Origin: an uncultured beta proteobacterium
GTDB taxonomy: Bacteria > Pseudomonadota > Gammaproteobacteria > Burkholderiales > Burkholderiaceae_C
Length of the DNA: 64,000 nt
NCBI GenBank assembly: GCA_903876735.1
Contig: CAIRAW010000038.1
Location: 1 to 64,000 of the forward strand
Reading direction: 5' to 3'
Position numbers and translations under genes: made by a program. This document shows positions 26,746-34,571 of this stretch, in pieces; position 1 is the first letter of the stretch; every line of letters begins with the position of its first letter. Below the pieces are notes generated by a model. It was not told where the DNA came from and searched no databases. It saw only the letters and a list, made by a program, of their open reading frames with translations.

Positions 26746-26840
26746 GATGACAGGCTGGTAATGGGGCTACTGGCCGCATCATCGCAGAACCTGCGTGCTG
26801 CCCGTACACTCGGTCCCTCACAAAATATCGGAAACCGCAC

Positions 26841-27587
26841 ATGGAATTTCTGTCGGACCCCAACACCTGGATTGCATTCTTCATGCTGGCAGCGCTGGAG
26901 ATCGTGCTCGGCATCGACAACATCATTTTCATCAGCATTCTGGTGGGCCGCCTGCCCAATGAACAACGCGATCTGGCGCGCCGCCTCGGCTTGCTGTTTG
27001 CGATGGCCTCGCGCATCGCCCTGCTGTTCAGCCTGGCCTGGGTCATGTCGCTGACAGATCCGCTGTTCACCGCCTTCGGCAATGAGATCAGCGGACGCGA
27101 CCTGATCCTGCTCGGCGGCGGCATCTTCCTGCTCTACAAGGCCTCGCACGAAATCTTTCTGGAAGTCGAGGCGCAGCCGAGCAAAGAGGTCAGCGCCGGT
27201 GTCGATACGCTCAAGACCGGTGCGACGATGTTCTGGCGAACGATTGTGCAGATAGGCATCGTCGACATTGTCTTCTCGCTCGACTCGGTCATCACCGCTG
27301 TCGGCATGGTCGACCAGATCAGCGTCATGGTGGCAGCCGTGGTGGCGTCAGTGGCGGTGATGATGCTGGCAGCCAAAACCATTGGCGACTTCGTCGAGCG
27401 CCATCCTTCGATCAAGGTATTGGCGCTGTCCTTCCTGACCATGGTTGGCACACTGCTGATCGCCGAAGCCTTTGACGTCCATGTGCCCAAAGCCTACGTC
27501 TATGTGGCGATGCTGTTCTCGCTGACGGTCGAGTCGCTCAACATCCGCGCGCGCGCCAAGCGCGCCCGGCTGGTCAGGGTCGAATAA
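26841..27587 (+). CDS. TerC-family integral membrane protein
   Basis: 248 residues, about seven membrane spans. The family motif is AALEIVLGIDNIIFISILVG (18-37), and a second acidic motif VDIVFSLDSVITAVGMV lies near the middle; the paired Asp residues are thought to bind a metal ion such as manganese. The C-terminus is basic (RARAKRARLVRVE) and cytoplasmic. TerC/YkoY/Alx proteins help metal homeostasis and metalation of exported proteins. Its last 14 bp overlap the convergent extra binding-protein gene. Confidence 0.9.
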   Translation: MEFLSDPNTWIAFFMLAALEIVLGIDNIIFISILVGRLPNEQRDLARRLGLLFAMASRIALLFSLAWVMSLTDPLFTAFGNEISGRDLILLGGGIFLLYKASHEIFLEVEAQPSKEVSAGVDTLKTGATMFWRTIVQIGIVDIVFSLDSVITAVGMVDQISVMVAAVVASVAVMMLAAKTIGDFVERHPSIKVLALSFLTMVGTLLIAEAFDVHVPKAYVYVAMLFSLTVESLNIRARAKRARLVRVE

Positions 27588-28416
27588 AACCGAAGCGACC
27601 AAACACCTGCTGCGCTGGCGCCGCCAGCAAGGCTTGCGCAAACGCAGCCGCTGATGCCGGGGCGTCGGTTCGCAGCGTCAAGCCATAGGCCGCGGCCACC
27701 TGCAATTGAGGCGGCACCTGCACCACGCGCAGGCGCGGCACTTCCTTTTGCGCTGCCACCGCGTTGGTGCAATAGGTCAGAAAGACATCGGCGCGTCCCT
27801 GGTCCATCAGCCAGCCATAGGCGCTGATTCCGTCCGGTGGTTTCGGTGAATCGGCCGCACCCGCGAGTTTCAAGGTCTTGGCGTCAAGTTTGGCGTAAGC
27901 ACCGGCTTGTACCGTGTCGGCCTTTTTGAACAACGCCCAGGTGTAGTCGCCCGAGGGGTCGGATTTGGGCGTCGAAGAACCGACGCGAACCTGCGGACTC
28001 AAAAGGGTAGCAAGCAGCGTGGCTGGGGTGGCCTCGATCTTGTCGCTGGTCAGCGCGCACAGGCCGTTGCGCACAAAAACAACCGGTGCCTGCCAGCCAC
28101 CGCGCTGCGCCAGGCGTTGCGGATGCTCGGTGTCAGCTGATGCGAACAGTTGCGCCGGTTCGCCTTTTTCAAGGCGCTCGCGCAGCAGACCGGAAGGCCC
28201 GTACGTCAAGCTGATTCTCTGACCGGTGCTTGCTTCGTAGTCGCTGGCCACTGCGTTGAGCGCGCCGCGCAGACTGCCGGCGGCATAGACCTGGAGCGCC
28301 ACCACGGGCGCCGCGGCCACCGGAGGCGCTTGCGCGATGCTGGCACAACTGGCCAGCGCCAAGAGCGCCGTCAACGCGATACGGGTGCAGGCCAGCGGAT
28401 GCATGGCGCGGCTCAT
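27574..28416 (-). CDS. Extra ModA-like periplasmic substrate-binding protein
   Basis: 280 residues starting at the ATG that overlaps the tupA stop (ATGA, 28413-28416). Signal peptide: ALTALLALASCASIAQA, with a possible lipobox-like ASC. The mature part begins LQVYAAGSLRGALNAVASDYE and continues YGPSGLLRERLEKGEPAQLFASAD, the ModA/extracellular-solute-binding type 2 pattern, and later ISAYGWLMDQGRADVFLTYC. It is a third oxyanion-type binding protein in 6 kb, in the tup operon but not closely like TupA. Ligand unknown; molybdate, tungstate or another oxyanion. Confidence 0.85.
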   Translation of the reverse strand: MSRAMHPLACTRIALTALLALASCASIAQAPPVAAAPVVALQVYAAGSLRGALNAVASDYEASTGQRISLTYGPSGLLRERLEKGEPAQLFASADTEHPQRLAQRGGWQAPVVFVRNGLCALTSDKIEATPATLLATLLSPQVRVGSSTPKSDPSGDYTWALFKKADTVQAGAYAKLDAKTLKLAGAADSPKPPDGISAYGWLMDQGRADVFLTYCTNAVAAQKEVPRLRVVQVPPQLQVAAAYGLTLRTDAPASAAAFAQALLAAPAQQVFGRFGFIRP

Positions 28417-29225
28417 TTGCCAGCGTTGGGGAAAAACACCGACTCGCCACCGATCTTGTAGCCGGCAATCACGCCCTGCCCTGGCGCCGCCACCAGCCAA
28501 TCGATGAATTTCTGGCCCTCGGCCACTTTCACATGCGGGTGTTTGGCCGGGTTTACCAGCATCACGCCGTACTGGTTGAAGAGGCGCTTGTCGCCTTCGA
28601 CCAGCACCGCCAGGTCGCCCCGGTTCTTGAAGTTGAGCCAGGTTCCGCGATCGGCCAGCAGATAAGCGCCGCTGCTCGACGCAATGTTCAGGGCCGGGCC
28701 CATGCCGCAGCCGCATTCCTTGTAGCCGCTGCCCTTCTTGTCGGCCAGTTGAGCGATGGCCCAGAAGCGCAGTTCAGCCGCGTGCGTGCCGCTCTTGTCG
28801 CCGCGCGAGATGAAGGCGACGTTGCCGTTGGCGAGTTTCTTGAGCGCTTCGACGATGTCGTTGCCTTTGGTTTTGGCCGGATCTGCCGCGGGACCAATCA
28901 GCACAAAGTCGTTGTACATGACCGGAAAACGCTTGACGGCAAAGCCCTCGGCGACCACCTTTTCTTCGGCCACCTGGTCGTGCACAAACAGCACGTCGGC
29001 GTCACCCCGGCGTCCCATGTCGATGGCCTGCCCGGTTCCCAGCGCCACCACCTTGACATCGATGCCGCTGGCCTTCTTGAACTCGGGCAGCAGGTAGGCG
29101 AAGAGACCGGACTGCTCGGTCGAGGTGGTTGAGGCAACCACGATGGACTGCGCCTGCGCCGCCAGCGTTGCCAGTACCAGAGCGGTGCCCAGCGCCGTGC
29201 GCCACAGGGATTTGGAAATCGTCAT
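28413..29225 (-). CDS. tupA: Tungstate ABC transporter binding protein TupA
   Basis: 270 residues with a signal peptide (LWRTALGTALVLATLAAQA). The tungstate-type signature region IVVASTTSTEQSGLFAYLLP then VKVVALGTGQAIDMGRRGDADVLFVHD (about 28-78) matches TupA/ModA-like 'phosphate-type' proteins rather than classical ModA. The start overlaps the ATPase stop (ATGA). It delivers tungstate to TupBC, fitting the tungsten enzyme 8 kb away. Confidence 0.92.
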   Translation of the reverse strand: MTISKSLWRTALGTALVLATLAAQAQSIVVASTTSTEQSGLFAYLLPEFKKASGIDVKVVALGTGQAIDMGRRGDADVLFVHDQVAEEKVVAEGFAVKRFPVMYNDFVLIGPAADPAKTKGNDIVEALKKLANGNVAFISRGDKSGTHAAELRFWAIAQLADKKGSGYKECGCGMGPALNIASSSGAYLLADRGTWLNFKNRGDLAVLVEGDKRLFNQYGVMLVNPAKHPHVKVAEGQKFIDWLVAAPGQGVIAGYKIGGESVFFPNAGK

Positions 29226-29956
29226 GCAAGTTCTCCTTTAACAAAAAGTTGGGCTGCCGGGTACTGCCGTTGCAGCAGTGCGTCGTCAAAAAAATCAGCC
29301 ACCGGCAGATCGGCCAGCACGCGGCCCTGCTCCAGGTAAACAACGCGACTCGCCAAGCGCTTGACCTGGCCCAGGTTGTGGCTGGCGAACACCAGCGTCA
29401 TGGCGCTTGCGGTGCCATCACCGGGCGGGTTGGAAAATTCATCAATCAGGGCTTCGACTTCGCGCTTGGCGTGCGGGTCCAGACTGGCCGTGGGCTCATC
29501 GAGCAGCATCACCTCGGGCGCCAGCGCCCAGGCCCGCGCCAGCGCCACACGCTGCTGCTGACCACCCGAGAGCTTGCGCGCATTGCGCTGCGCCAGCGCC
29601 GCCAACCCGACGCGCTCAAGCGCTGCCAGTGCCCGTGCGCGCGCCGTGCGCCAGCCCGTGCCGCTTAACCAGAGCCCGAGCGCAACATTGCTTTGCACCG
29701 ACAGGCGCATCAGATGCGGGTGTTGAAACAGCATGGCCTGACGCGTCGCTGGCGCGCTCTGCACCTGTCCAGCGGTGGCGCTGGTTAGTCCGTGCAGCAG
29801 ACGCAGCAGCGTGCTCTTGCCGCACCCGTTGGCACCAACCAGCGCGACGCGTTCGCCAGGCGCAATCGTCAGCGTCACGTCGCTCAGCGCATGCACCGCG
29901 TTGTGGGCTGGCCCGAAATGCACGCTGGCCTCAATCAGGCGAAAAAGCGAATTCAT
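29222..29956 (-). CDS. tupC: Tungstate ABC transporter ATPase TupC
   Basis: 244 residues; the ATG at 29956 overlaps the permease stop (ATGA), so the longer upstream reading is not used. Walker A GANGCGKST (41-49), signature LSGGQQQRVALARAW, Walker B VMLLDEPTASLD and H-loop FASHNLGQVKRLA are complete. There is no TOBE domain, as usual for TupC. Cytoplasmic energy subunit of the tungstate importer. Confidence 0.92.
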   Translation of the reverse strand: MNSLFRLIEASVHFGPAHNAVHALSDVTLTIAPGERVALVGANGCGKSTLLRLLHGLTSATAGQVQSAPATRQAMLFQHPHLMRLSVQSNVALGLWLSGTGWRTARARALAALERVGLAALAQRNARKLSGGQQQRVALARAWALAPEVMLLDEPTASLDPHAKREVEALIDEFSNPPGDGTASAMTLVFASHNLGQVKRLASRVVYLEQGRVLADLPVADFFDDALLQRQYPAAQLFVKGELA

Positions 29957-30729
29957 GACGAAACCTCCAGCACGCGCGGCGGCACATCCCTTGCGCTGCG
30001 AGTCGCGAAAGCGCGCCGACGCTCGCCGTGTTCGGAACGCTCGCGCCAACGCCGCACCAGAGAAATCAGGACGTTGAGCAGCAGCACGACACCGAGCAGG
30101 ATCAAGCCCAATCCCAATGCCAGCGGCAAATCGCCCTTTGAGGTCTCCAGCGCGATCGCAGTGGTCATGACGCGCGTGAAACCGTCAATATTGCCTCCCA
30201 CGATCATGACTGCACCGACTTCCGAGATGGCGCGGCCAAACGAGGCAATCACCACCGTCAGCAGCGCATAGCGCTCGTCCCAGGCCAGCAGCAGGCTGCG
30301 CATGAGGGGACGCGCGCCGAGCGAGCGCAACTGCTCGCCGTGCAGGTTTTCTGCGTCTTCCACGGCCTGCCGCGTCAGCGCCGCCACCACCGGCAACACC
30401 AATAAGGCTTGCGCCATCACCATCGCCTTGAACGAGAACAGCCAGCCCAGAAAACCAAGCGGCCCGCCGCGTGACAGCAGCAAATAGATAACCAACCCCA
30501 CCACCACCGAGGGAATGGCCAAAAAAGTGTTGAGCAGGGTCAGCAGCACGCCGCGCCCGGCAAAGCGCGCCACCCCAAGCCAGGCCCCCAGCACCAACCC
30601 AAAGGCACAGGCAATCGCGCTCGCGCTGGCGCTGACCGCCAGCGAACGAGCCGCAATGGCGAGCAGGCCGGGATCAAGGGAGACGATGAGTTGCAGTGCG
30701 GTGCTGGCGCTGTCGGAAAACGAAGACAT
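29953..30729 (-). CDS. tupB: Tungstate ABC transporter permease TupB
   Basis: 258 residues with about five to six membrane spans and the ATPase-contact loop ENLHGEQLRSLGARPLMRSLLLAWDERYALLT-type region (about 147-175; EAA-like). Features of the TupB family are RGVLLTLLNTFLAIPSVVVGL and ISEVGAVMIVGGNIDGFTRV. First gene of the tupBCA operon, divergent from the ModE-like regulator with 61 bp between starts containing an inverted repeat. Confidence 0.92.
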   Translation of the reverse strand: MSSFSDSASTALQLIVSLDPGLLAIAARSLAVSASASAIACAFGLVLGAWLGVARFAGRGVLLTLLNTFLAIPSVVVGLVIYLLLSRGGPLGFLGWLFSFKAMVMAQALLVLPVVAALTRQAVEDAENLHGEQLRSLGARPLMRSLLLAWDERYALLTVVIASFGRAISEVGAVMIVGGNIDGFTRVMTTAIALETSKGDLPLALGLGLILLGVVLLLNVLISLVRRWRERSEHGERRRAFATRSARDVPPRVLEVSS

Positions 30730-30749
30730 GGGTTGGAATATTTTTAGGG

Positions 30750-30781
30750 TATCGTAGCCAGCAAGTACATGACCTGCGATA
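30750..30781. promoter_or_regulatory. Inverted repeat operator between tupB and the ModE-like regulator
   Basis: TATCGTAG (30750-30757) and CTGCGATA (30774-30781) form an inverted repeat with one mismatch and a 16-base spacer. It lies inside the 61-bp divergent promoter and next to the GTG of the regulator, so it is a good candidate for autoregulation and repression of tupBCA by the ModE-like protein. The spacing resembles ModE boxes, but the half-site sequence differs. Confidence 0.6.
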
Positions 30782-30790
30782 TGAAACCCC

Positions 30791-31906
30791 GTGCATAGGC
30801 TCCAATTCCACTACACCTTGTCGCGCGACAGCAGCCCGGCGCTGGTGCGCAACCCGCTGATCGACCTGCTGCAGGCGGTCGGCACACAGGGCTCGATCTC
30901 GGCTGGCGCGCGCGCCCTCGGTCTGTCCTACCGCCACGTCTGGGGCGCCCTCAAGCGTTGGGAGAACGAGCTCGGCAACGAACTGGTGGTATGGGAGAAA
31001 GGCCAATCCGCGCGCTTGACCGAGTTCGGCACCAAGTTGCTGTGGGCCGAGCGCCAGGCCCAAGCGCGGTTGGCGCCGCAGATTGAAGCGCTGCGCAGCG
31101 ACCTGGAACGTGTTTTTGCCGTCGCCTTTGACGAGAACGCCCACGTCGTGACGCTCTACGCCAGCCACGACAGCGCCCTGACGGCGCTGCGCGAAGAAGC
31201 GCTGGCCAGCGACGCGGCAACGGACGGGGCGCAACTGCACCTGGACATCCGTTTCTGCGGCAGCGTGGACGCGATCCGCGGCCTCAATGAAGGGCGCTGC
31301 GTGATGGCCGGCTTTCACACGCTGCAACAGCCGGCACCCGGTTCGCTGGCCGAACGCGTTTACAAGCCGCTGCTGCAGCCGGGGCAACACAAGATCATCG
31401 GCTTTGCCGAGCGCACGCAGGGCTTGATGGTGGCGCCTGGCAATCCGCTGGGCCTGCGCAGCCTGGCCGATCTGGCAAACGGGCCAGTTCGCTTTGTGAA
31501 TCGGCCGCTGGGTACCGGAACGCGTGTCGTACTTGACGAGTTGCTGGCGCAAAGCGGTCTGCTGCCCGGCGCGATTCGCGGCTATGAGCAGACCGAGCCC
31601 TCGCACACCGCAGCCGCGCATGCCGTGGCATCTGGTGCCGCCGATGTGGCACTCGGGATTGAGATCGCCGCGCGCGCGCAAGGCCTGGATTTTGTGCCCC
31701 TGGTGCAGGAGAGCTACCACCTGGTGTGTCTCAAGTCGGCTTTAGCGGAGCCGGCCATCGGCTCACTGCTGGCGCTGCTGCAAAGCCGGCGCTGGCAGGA
31801 CAAACTGGCCGCCATGGCCGGTTATGCGCCACACCACAGCGGCGAGGTCCAGTCCATGCGCAGGGTCCTGCCCTGGTGGGATTTTGCGCGGCAAAAACGC
31901 GCCTGA
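30791..31906 (+). CDS. ModE-like HTH regulator with periplasmic-binding-type domain
   Basis: 371 residues with a GTG start at 30791 (upstream frames are closed). The N-terminal winged HTH (about 20-100) reads LLQAVGTQGSISAGARALGLSYRHVWGALKRWE, the ModE/LysR-type domain, and residues about 120-345 form a PBP-like ligand domain of the COG1910 molybdate-binding type (GFHTLQQP, FVNRPLGTGTRVVLDELL, DVALGIEIAARAQGLDFVPL). Divergent from tupBCA, so it most likely senses tungstate or molybdate and represses that operon. Confidence 0.88.
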   Translation: MHRLQFHYTLSRDSSPALVRNPLIDLLQAVGTQGSISAGARALGLSYRHVWGALKRWENELGNELVVWEKGQSARLTEFGTKLLWAERQAQARLAPQIEALRSDLERVFAVAFDENAHVVTLYASHDSALTALREEALASDAATDGAQLHLDIRFCGSVDAIRGLNEGRCVMAGFHTLQQPAPGSLAERVYKPLLQPGQHKIIGFAERTQGLMVAPGNPLGLRSLADLANGPVRFVNRPLGTGTRVVLDELLAQSGLLPGAIRGYEQTEPSHTAAAHAVASGAADVALGIEIAARAQGLDFVPLVQESYHLVCLKSALAEPAIGSLLALLQSRRWQDKLAAMAGYAPHHSGEVQSMRRVLPWWDFARQKRA

Positions 31907-32024
31907 AAGCCAGCGACCGCGGAAATCAGGCCTCGGCGCACACTAGAATCAGCGTATACCCCTAGGCCAAACAAGGGAAATCTACGATTTTGCCGTTTGC
32001 CACGGGTTACGCTCTAAGGATCAC

Positions 32025-32074
32025 AACCGCCGGACTGCCAACCCTTTCCAAGGGCCGGGCAAGCGGCGGTTTTG
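32025..32074 (+). promoter_or_regulatory. Nested stem-loop leader before the TRAP genes
   Basis: Three stems nest exactly: AACCGCCG (32025-32032) with CGGCGGTT (32064-32071), TGCC (32036-32039) with GGCA (32058-32061), and CCCTT (32042-32046) with AAGGG (32050-32054), followed by TTG. It sits 26 bases before the TRAP start. It may be a terminator/attenuator or a structured 5' leader; I could not match it to a known riboswitch. Confidence 0.5.
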
Positions 32075-32099
32075 TCCACACACCCATGATGGAGATTCC

Positions 32100-32708
32100 A
32101 TGCACGCGCTACTGAAGTTTTCGAAGGCAGTCGACTGGCTTAACACCCAGATCGGCAAGCACATCATCTGGCTGATTCTGGGCTCAACCGTCATCAGCGC
32201 CGTCAACGCCGCGGTGCGAAAGGTTTTCAACGTCAGCTCCAACGCCTATCTGGAGGTGCAGTGGTACCTGTTTGCGGCGGCCTTTTTGCTGGCCTCGGCC
32301 TACACCCTGCTCAACGGCGAGCACGTCAAAATCGACGTCATTTACAGTCGCTGGTCCAAACGCGCCCAGACCTGGATCGACGTCCTCGGCTTCACCTTCT
32401 TTTTGCTGCCGTTTTGCGCCACCATTCTGTGGTTCGGCATTCCGTTCTTTCTCAAGGGTTACCACTCCGGCGAAGTGTCGTCGAACGCCGGCGGCCTGAT
32501 CCTGTGGCCGGTCTACGCCATGATGCCGCTGGGATTTGGCCTGCTGCTGCTGCAGGGCCTTTCCGAACTGATCAAGCGCATCGCCTTCCTGATGGGCCTG
32601 ATTGAAGATCCGACGCACAAAACGATCGAGAAGACGGCCGAAGAAGAGCTGGCCGAGGCCATTCAGAAACTGGCCGAAGAAAAGGCCGCCAAAGCCGGCG
32701 CGGCCTGA
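32100..32708 (+). CDS. TRAP transporter small permease (DctQ-like)
   Basis: 202 residues with four membrane spans (about 20-40, 55-75, 95-118, 140-160). EVQWYLFAAAFLLASAYTLLNGEHVKIDVIYSRWSKR in the first half (about 50-85) is typical of small TRAP subunits of the YiaM/DctQ type. The ATG has GGAG 7 bases upstream. The C-terminal 35 residues are a charged Glu/Lys/Ala helix (KTAEEELAEAIQKLAEEKAAKAG), a cytosolic extension. It precedes the large permease by 15 bp. No binding protein is encoded next to it. Confidence 0.88.
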   Translation: MHALLKFSKAVDWLNTQIGKHIIWLILGSTVISAVNAAVRKVFNVSSNAYLEVQWYLFAAAFLLASAYTLLNGEHVKIDVIYSRWSKRAQTWIDVLGFTFFLLPFCATILWFGIPFFLKGYHSGEVSSNAGGLILWPVYAMMPLGFGLLLLQGLSELIKRIAFLMGLIEDPTHKTIEKTAEEELAEAIQKLAEEKAAKAGAA

Positions 32709-32723
32709 TCCTGGAGAAAACAG

Positions 32724-34496
32724 ATGCAATTTCTAGCAACCAATATCGCCCCCATCATGTTTGGTGGGCTTATCGTTTTCCTGCTGCTGGGTTTCCCGGT
32801 CGCTTTCAGCCTGGGCGCCTGCGGCCTGTTTTTTGGCTTTGTCGGCGTCGAACTCGGCCTGCTGCCTGAAGCCCTGCTGCAGGCATTGCCGCTGCGCATC
32901 TTCGGCATCATGAAGAACGACACGCTGCTGGCCATTCCCTTCTTCACGCTGATGGGGCTGATTCTGGAGCGCAGCGGCATGGCTGAAGATCTGCTCGACA
33001 CCATCGGCCAACTGTTCGGACCGTTGCGCGGTGGCCTCGCCTTTGCCGTGATCTTTGTCGGCGCACTGCTGGCCGCGACCACTGGCGTCGTGGCGGCCTC
33101 CGTGATCTCGATGGGTCTGATCTCGCTGCCCATCATGCTGCGCTACGGCTATGACCGGCGCGTTGCCTCCGGCGTGATTGCCGCTTCCGGCACACTGGCC
33201 CAGATCATTCCGCCCTCGTTGGTGCTGATCATTCTGGCCGACCAGCTCGGCCGCAGCGTTGGCGAGATGTACAAGGGCGCGTTCATCCCCGGCTTTGCCC
33301 TGACCGGCCTCTACATCGCTTACGTTGTTTTGCTGACCTTCATCCGGCCGAACTGGGTGCCGGCCCTGCCGCCTGAGGCGCGCACCATCCGTGAAGACAA
33401 TGGCACGAGCGGTCTGCGTTCACTGGGAATCCTGACCCTGATCTCGACCGCGCTGGCCGTAACCCTGGGTCAGAACTACGCCCGCGTTTCCAATTGGGTC
33501 AGCGGCAATGACGCTCTGACCGTGCCGACCGATGAAACCATTGTGGTCTCGCTGTGTGCCGGCGTGATCCTGGCCTTTGTCATTGCCGTCATCAACAAGG
33601 CGACGCGTCTGGGCCTGCTCTCACGCATGGCCGAGCGCGTGACCTTTGTGCTGATCCCGCCGCTGCTGCTGATCTTTCTGGTGCTGGGCACGATTTTCCT
33701 GGGCGTGGCGACACCGACCGAAGGCGGCGCCATGGGTGCGGTCGGCGCGCTGGTCATGGCCTGGAGCCGCGGTCGACTGAACCTGAGCCTGCTCAAGCAG
33801 GCACTGATGTCCACCACCAAGCTGTCGAGCTTCGTTGTCTTCATTCTGGTCGGCTCCACCGTTTTCAGCCTGGTGTTCCAGGGCGTTGACGGCTCGAAGT
33901 GGGTCGAACACCTGCTGACCTCGGTGCCCGGCGGCCAGGTTGGCTTCCTGATCGTAGTCAACCTCTTGATCTTCTTCCTGGCCTTCTTCCTCGACTTCTT
34001 CGAGCTCTCGTTCATCGTCGTGCCCTTGCTGGCGCCTGTGGCCGAGAAGATGGGCATCGACCTGATCTGGTTCGGCGTGCTGCTAGGGGTCAACATGCAG
34101 ACTTCCTTCATGCACCCGCCGTTCGGCTTCGCCCTGTTCTTCCTGCGCAGCGTGGCGCCGAGCCGCGAGTACACCGACAAGCTGACCAAGAAGCTGATCC
34201 AGCCGGTCACCACCATGCAAATCTACTGGGGCGCTGTGCCCTTTGTGATCATCCAGATCATCATGGTCGGCTTGATCATTGCCTTCCCCGGCATCGTCTC
34301 GAGCGGCCTGGACAAGGAAGAAAAGATCGACCTCGACAAGGTCACGCTCGAAGCCCAGGCCGAAGCCCCCCGCTCGGCCGCTTCAGACCCCAGCATGGGC
34401 GAGCTTGCAGCGCCAGGCGGTGATGAAAAGCCAACCGATGACGACCCGATGAAGGCCATGCAGGACACGATGGACAAGGACAAGCCCAAGAAGTGA
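32724..34496 (+). CDS. TRAP transporter large permease (DctM-like), long form
   Basis: 590 residues, longer than the usual about 430. The DctM core is clear (GVVAASVISMGLISLPIML, ASGTLAQIIPPSLVLIILAD, FGVLLGVNMQTSFMHPPFGFALFFLRSVAP). The extra length comes from an additional segment around 230-300 (VTLGQNYARVSNWVSGNDAL) and an acidic C-terminal tail of about 60 residues (from EEKIDLDKV to KDKPKK). This long form is known from TRAP systems for mannitol/chloroaromatic-type or unknown acids. The binding protein must be elsewhere. Confidence 0.88.
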   Translation: MQFLATNIAPIMFGGLIVFLLLGFPVAFSLGACGLFFGFVGVELGLLPEALLQALPLRIFGIMKNDTLLAIPFFTLMGLILERSGMAEDLLDTIGQLFGPLRGGLAFAVIFVGALLAATTGVVAASVISMGLISLPIMLRYGYDRRVASGVIAASGTLAQIIPPSLVLIILADQLGRSVGEMYKGAFIPGFALTGLYIAYVVLLTFIRPNWVPALPPEARTIREDNGTSGLRSLGILTLISTALAVTLGQNYARVSNWVSGNDALTVPTDETIVVSLCAGVILAFVIAVINKATRLGLLSRMAERVTFVLIPPLLLIFLVLGTIFLGVATPTEGGAMGAVGALVMAWSRGRLNLSLLKQALMSTTKLSSFVVFILVGSTVFSLVFQGVDGSKWVEHLLTSVPGGQVGFLIVVNLLIFFLAFFLDFFELSFIVVPLLAPVAEKMGIDLIWFGVLLGVNMQTSFMHPPFGFALFFLRSVAPSREYTDKLTKKLIQPVTTMQIYWGAVPFVIIQIIMVGLIIAFPGIVSSGLDKEEKIDLDKVTLEAQAEAPRSAASDPSMGELAAPGGDEKPTDDDPMKAMQDTMDKDKPKK

Positions 34497-34507
34497 AGCG
34501 GTAAAGC

Positions 34508-34521
34508 TTGAGTCAAATCAA
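34508..34521 (+). promoter_or_regulatory. FNR/Anr-like box upstream of the P-type ATPase
   Basis: TTGAG-TCAA-ATCAA differs from the FNR consensus TTGAT-N4-ATCAA at one base. Its centre (34514.5) would be at -41.5 if transcription starts near 34556, with TTCAAT (34543-34548) as a weak -10. It overlaps a GCTTGA/TCAAGC stem (34506-34523). Oxygen-controlled expression of the ATPase is inferred. Confidence 0.5.
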
Positions 34522-34571
34522 GCGTCCTTGCTGATTAGTCGATTCAATGAAGACCTGATAGAGGGTTTTCA

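Noticed and set aside
32025-32074. Leader hairpin as fluoride, molybdenum cofactor or other known riboswitch
   Set aside because: It lacks the conserved single-stranded bases of those classes; only nested helices are seen.
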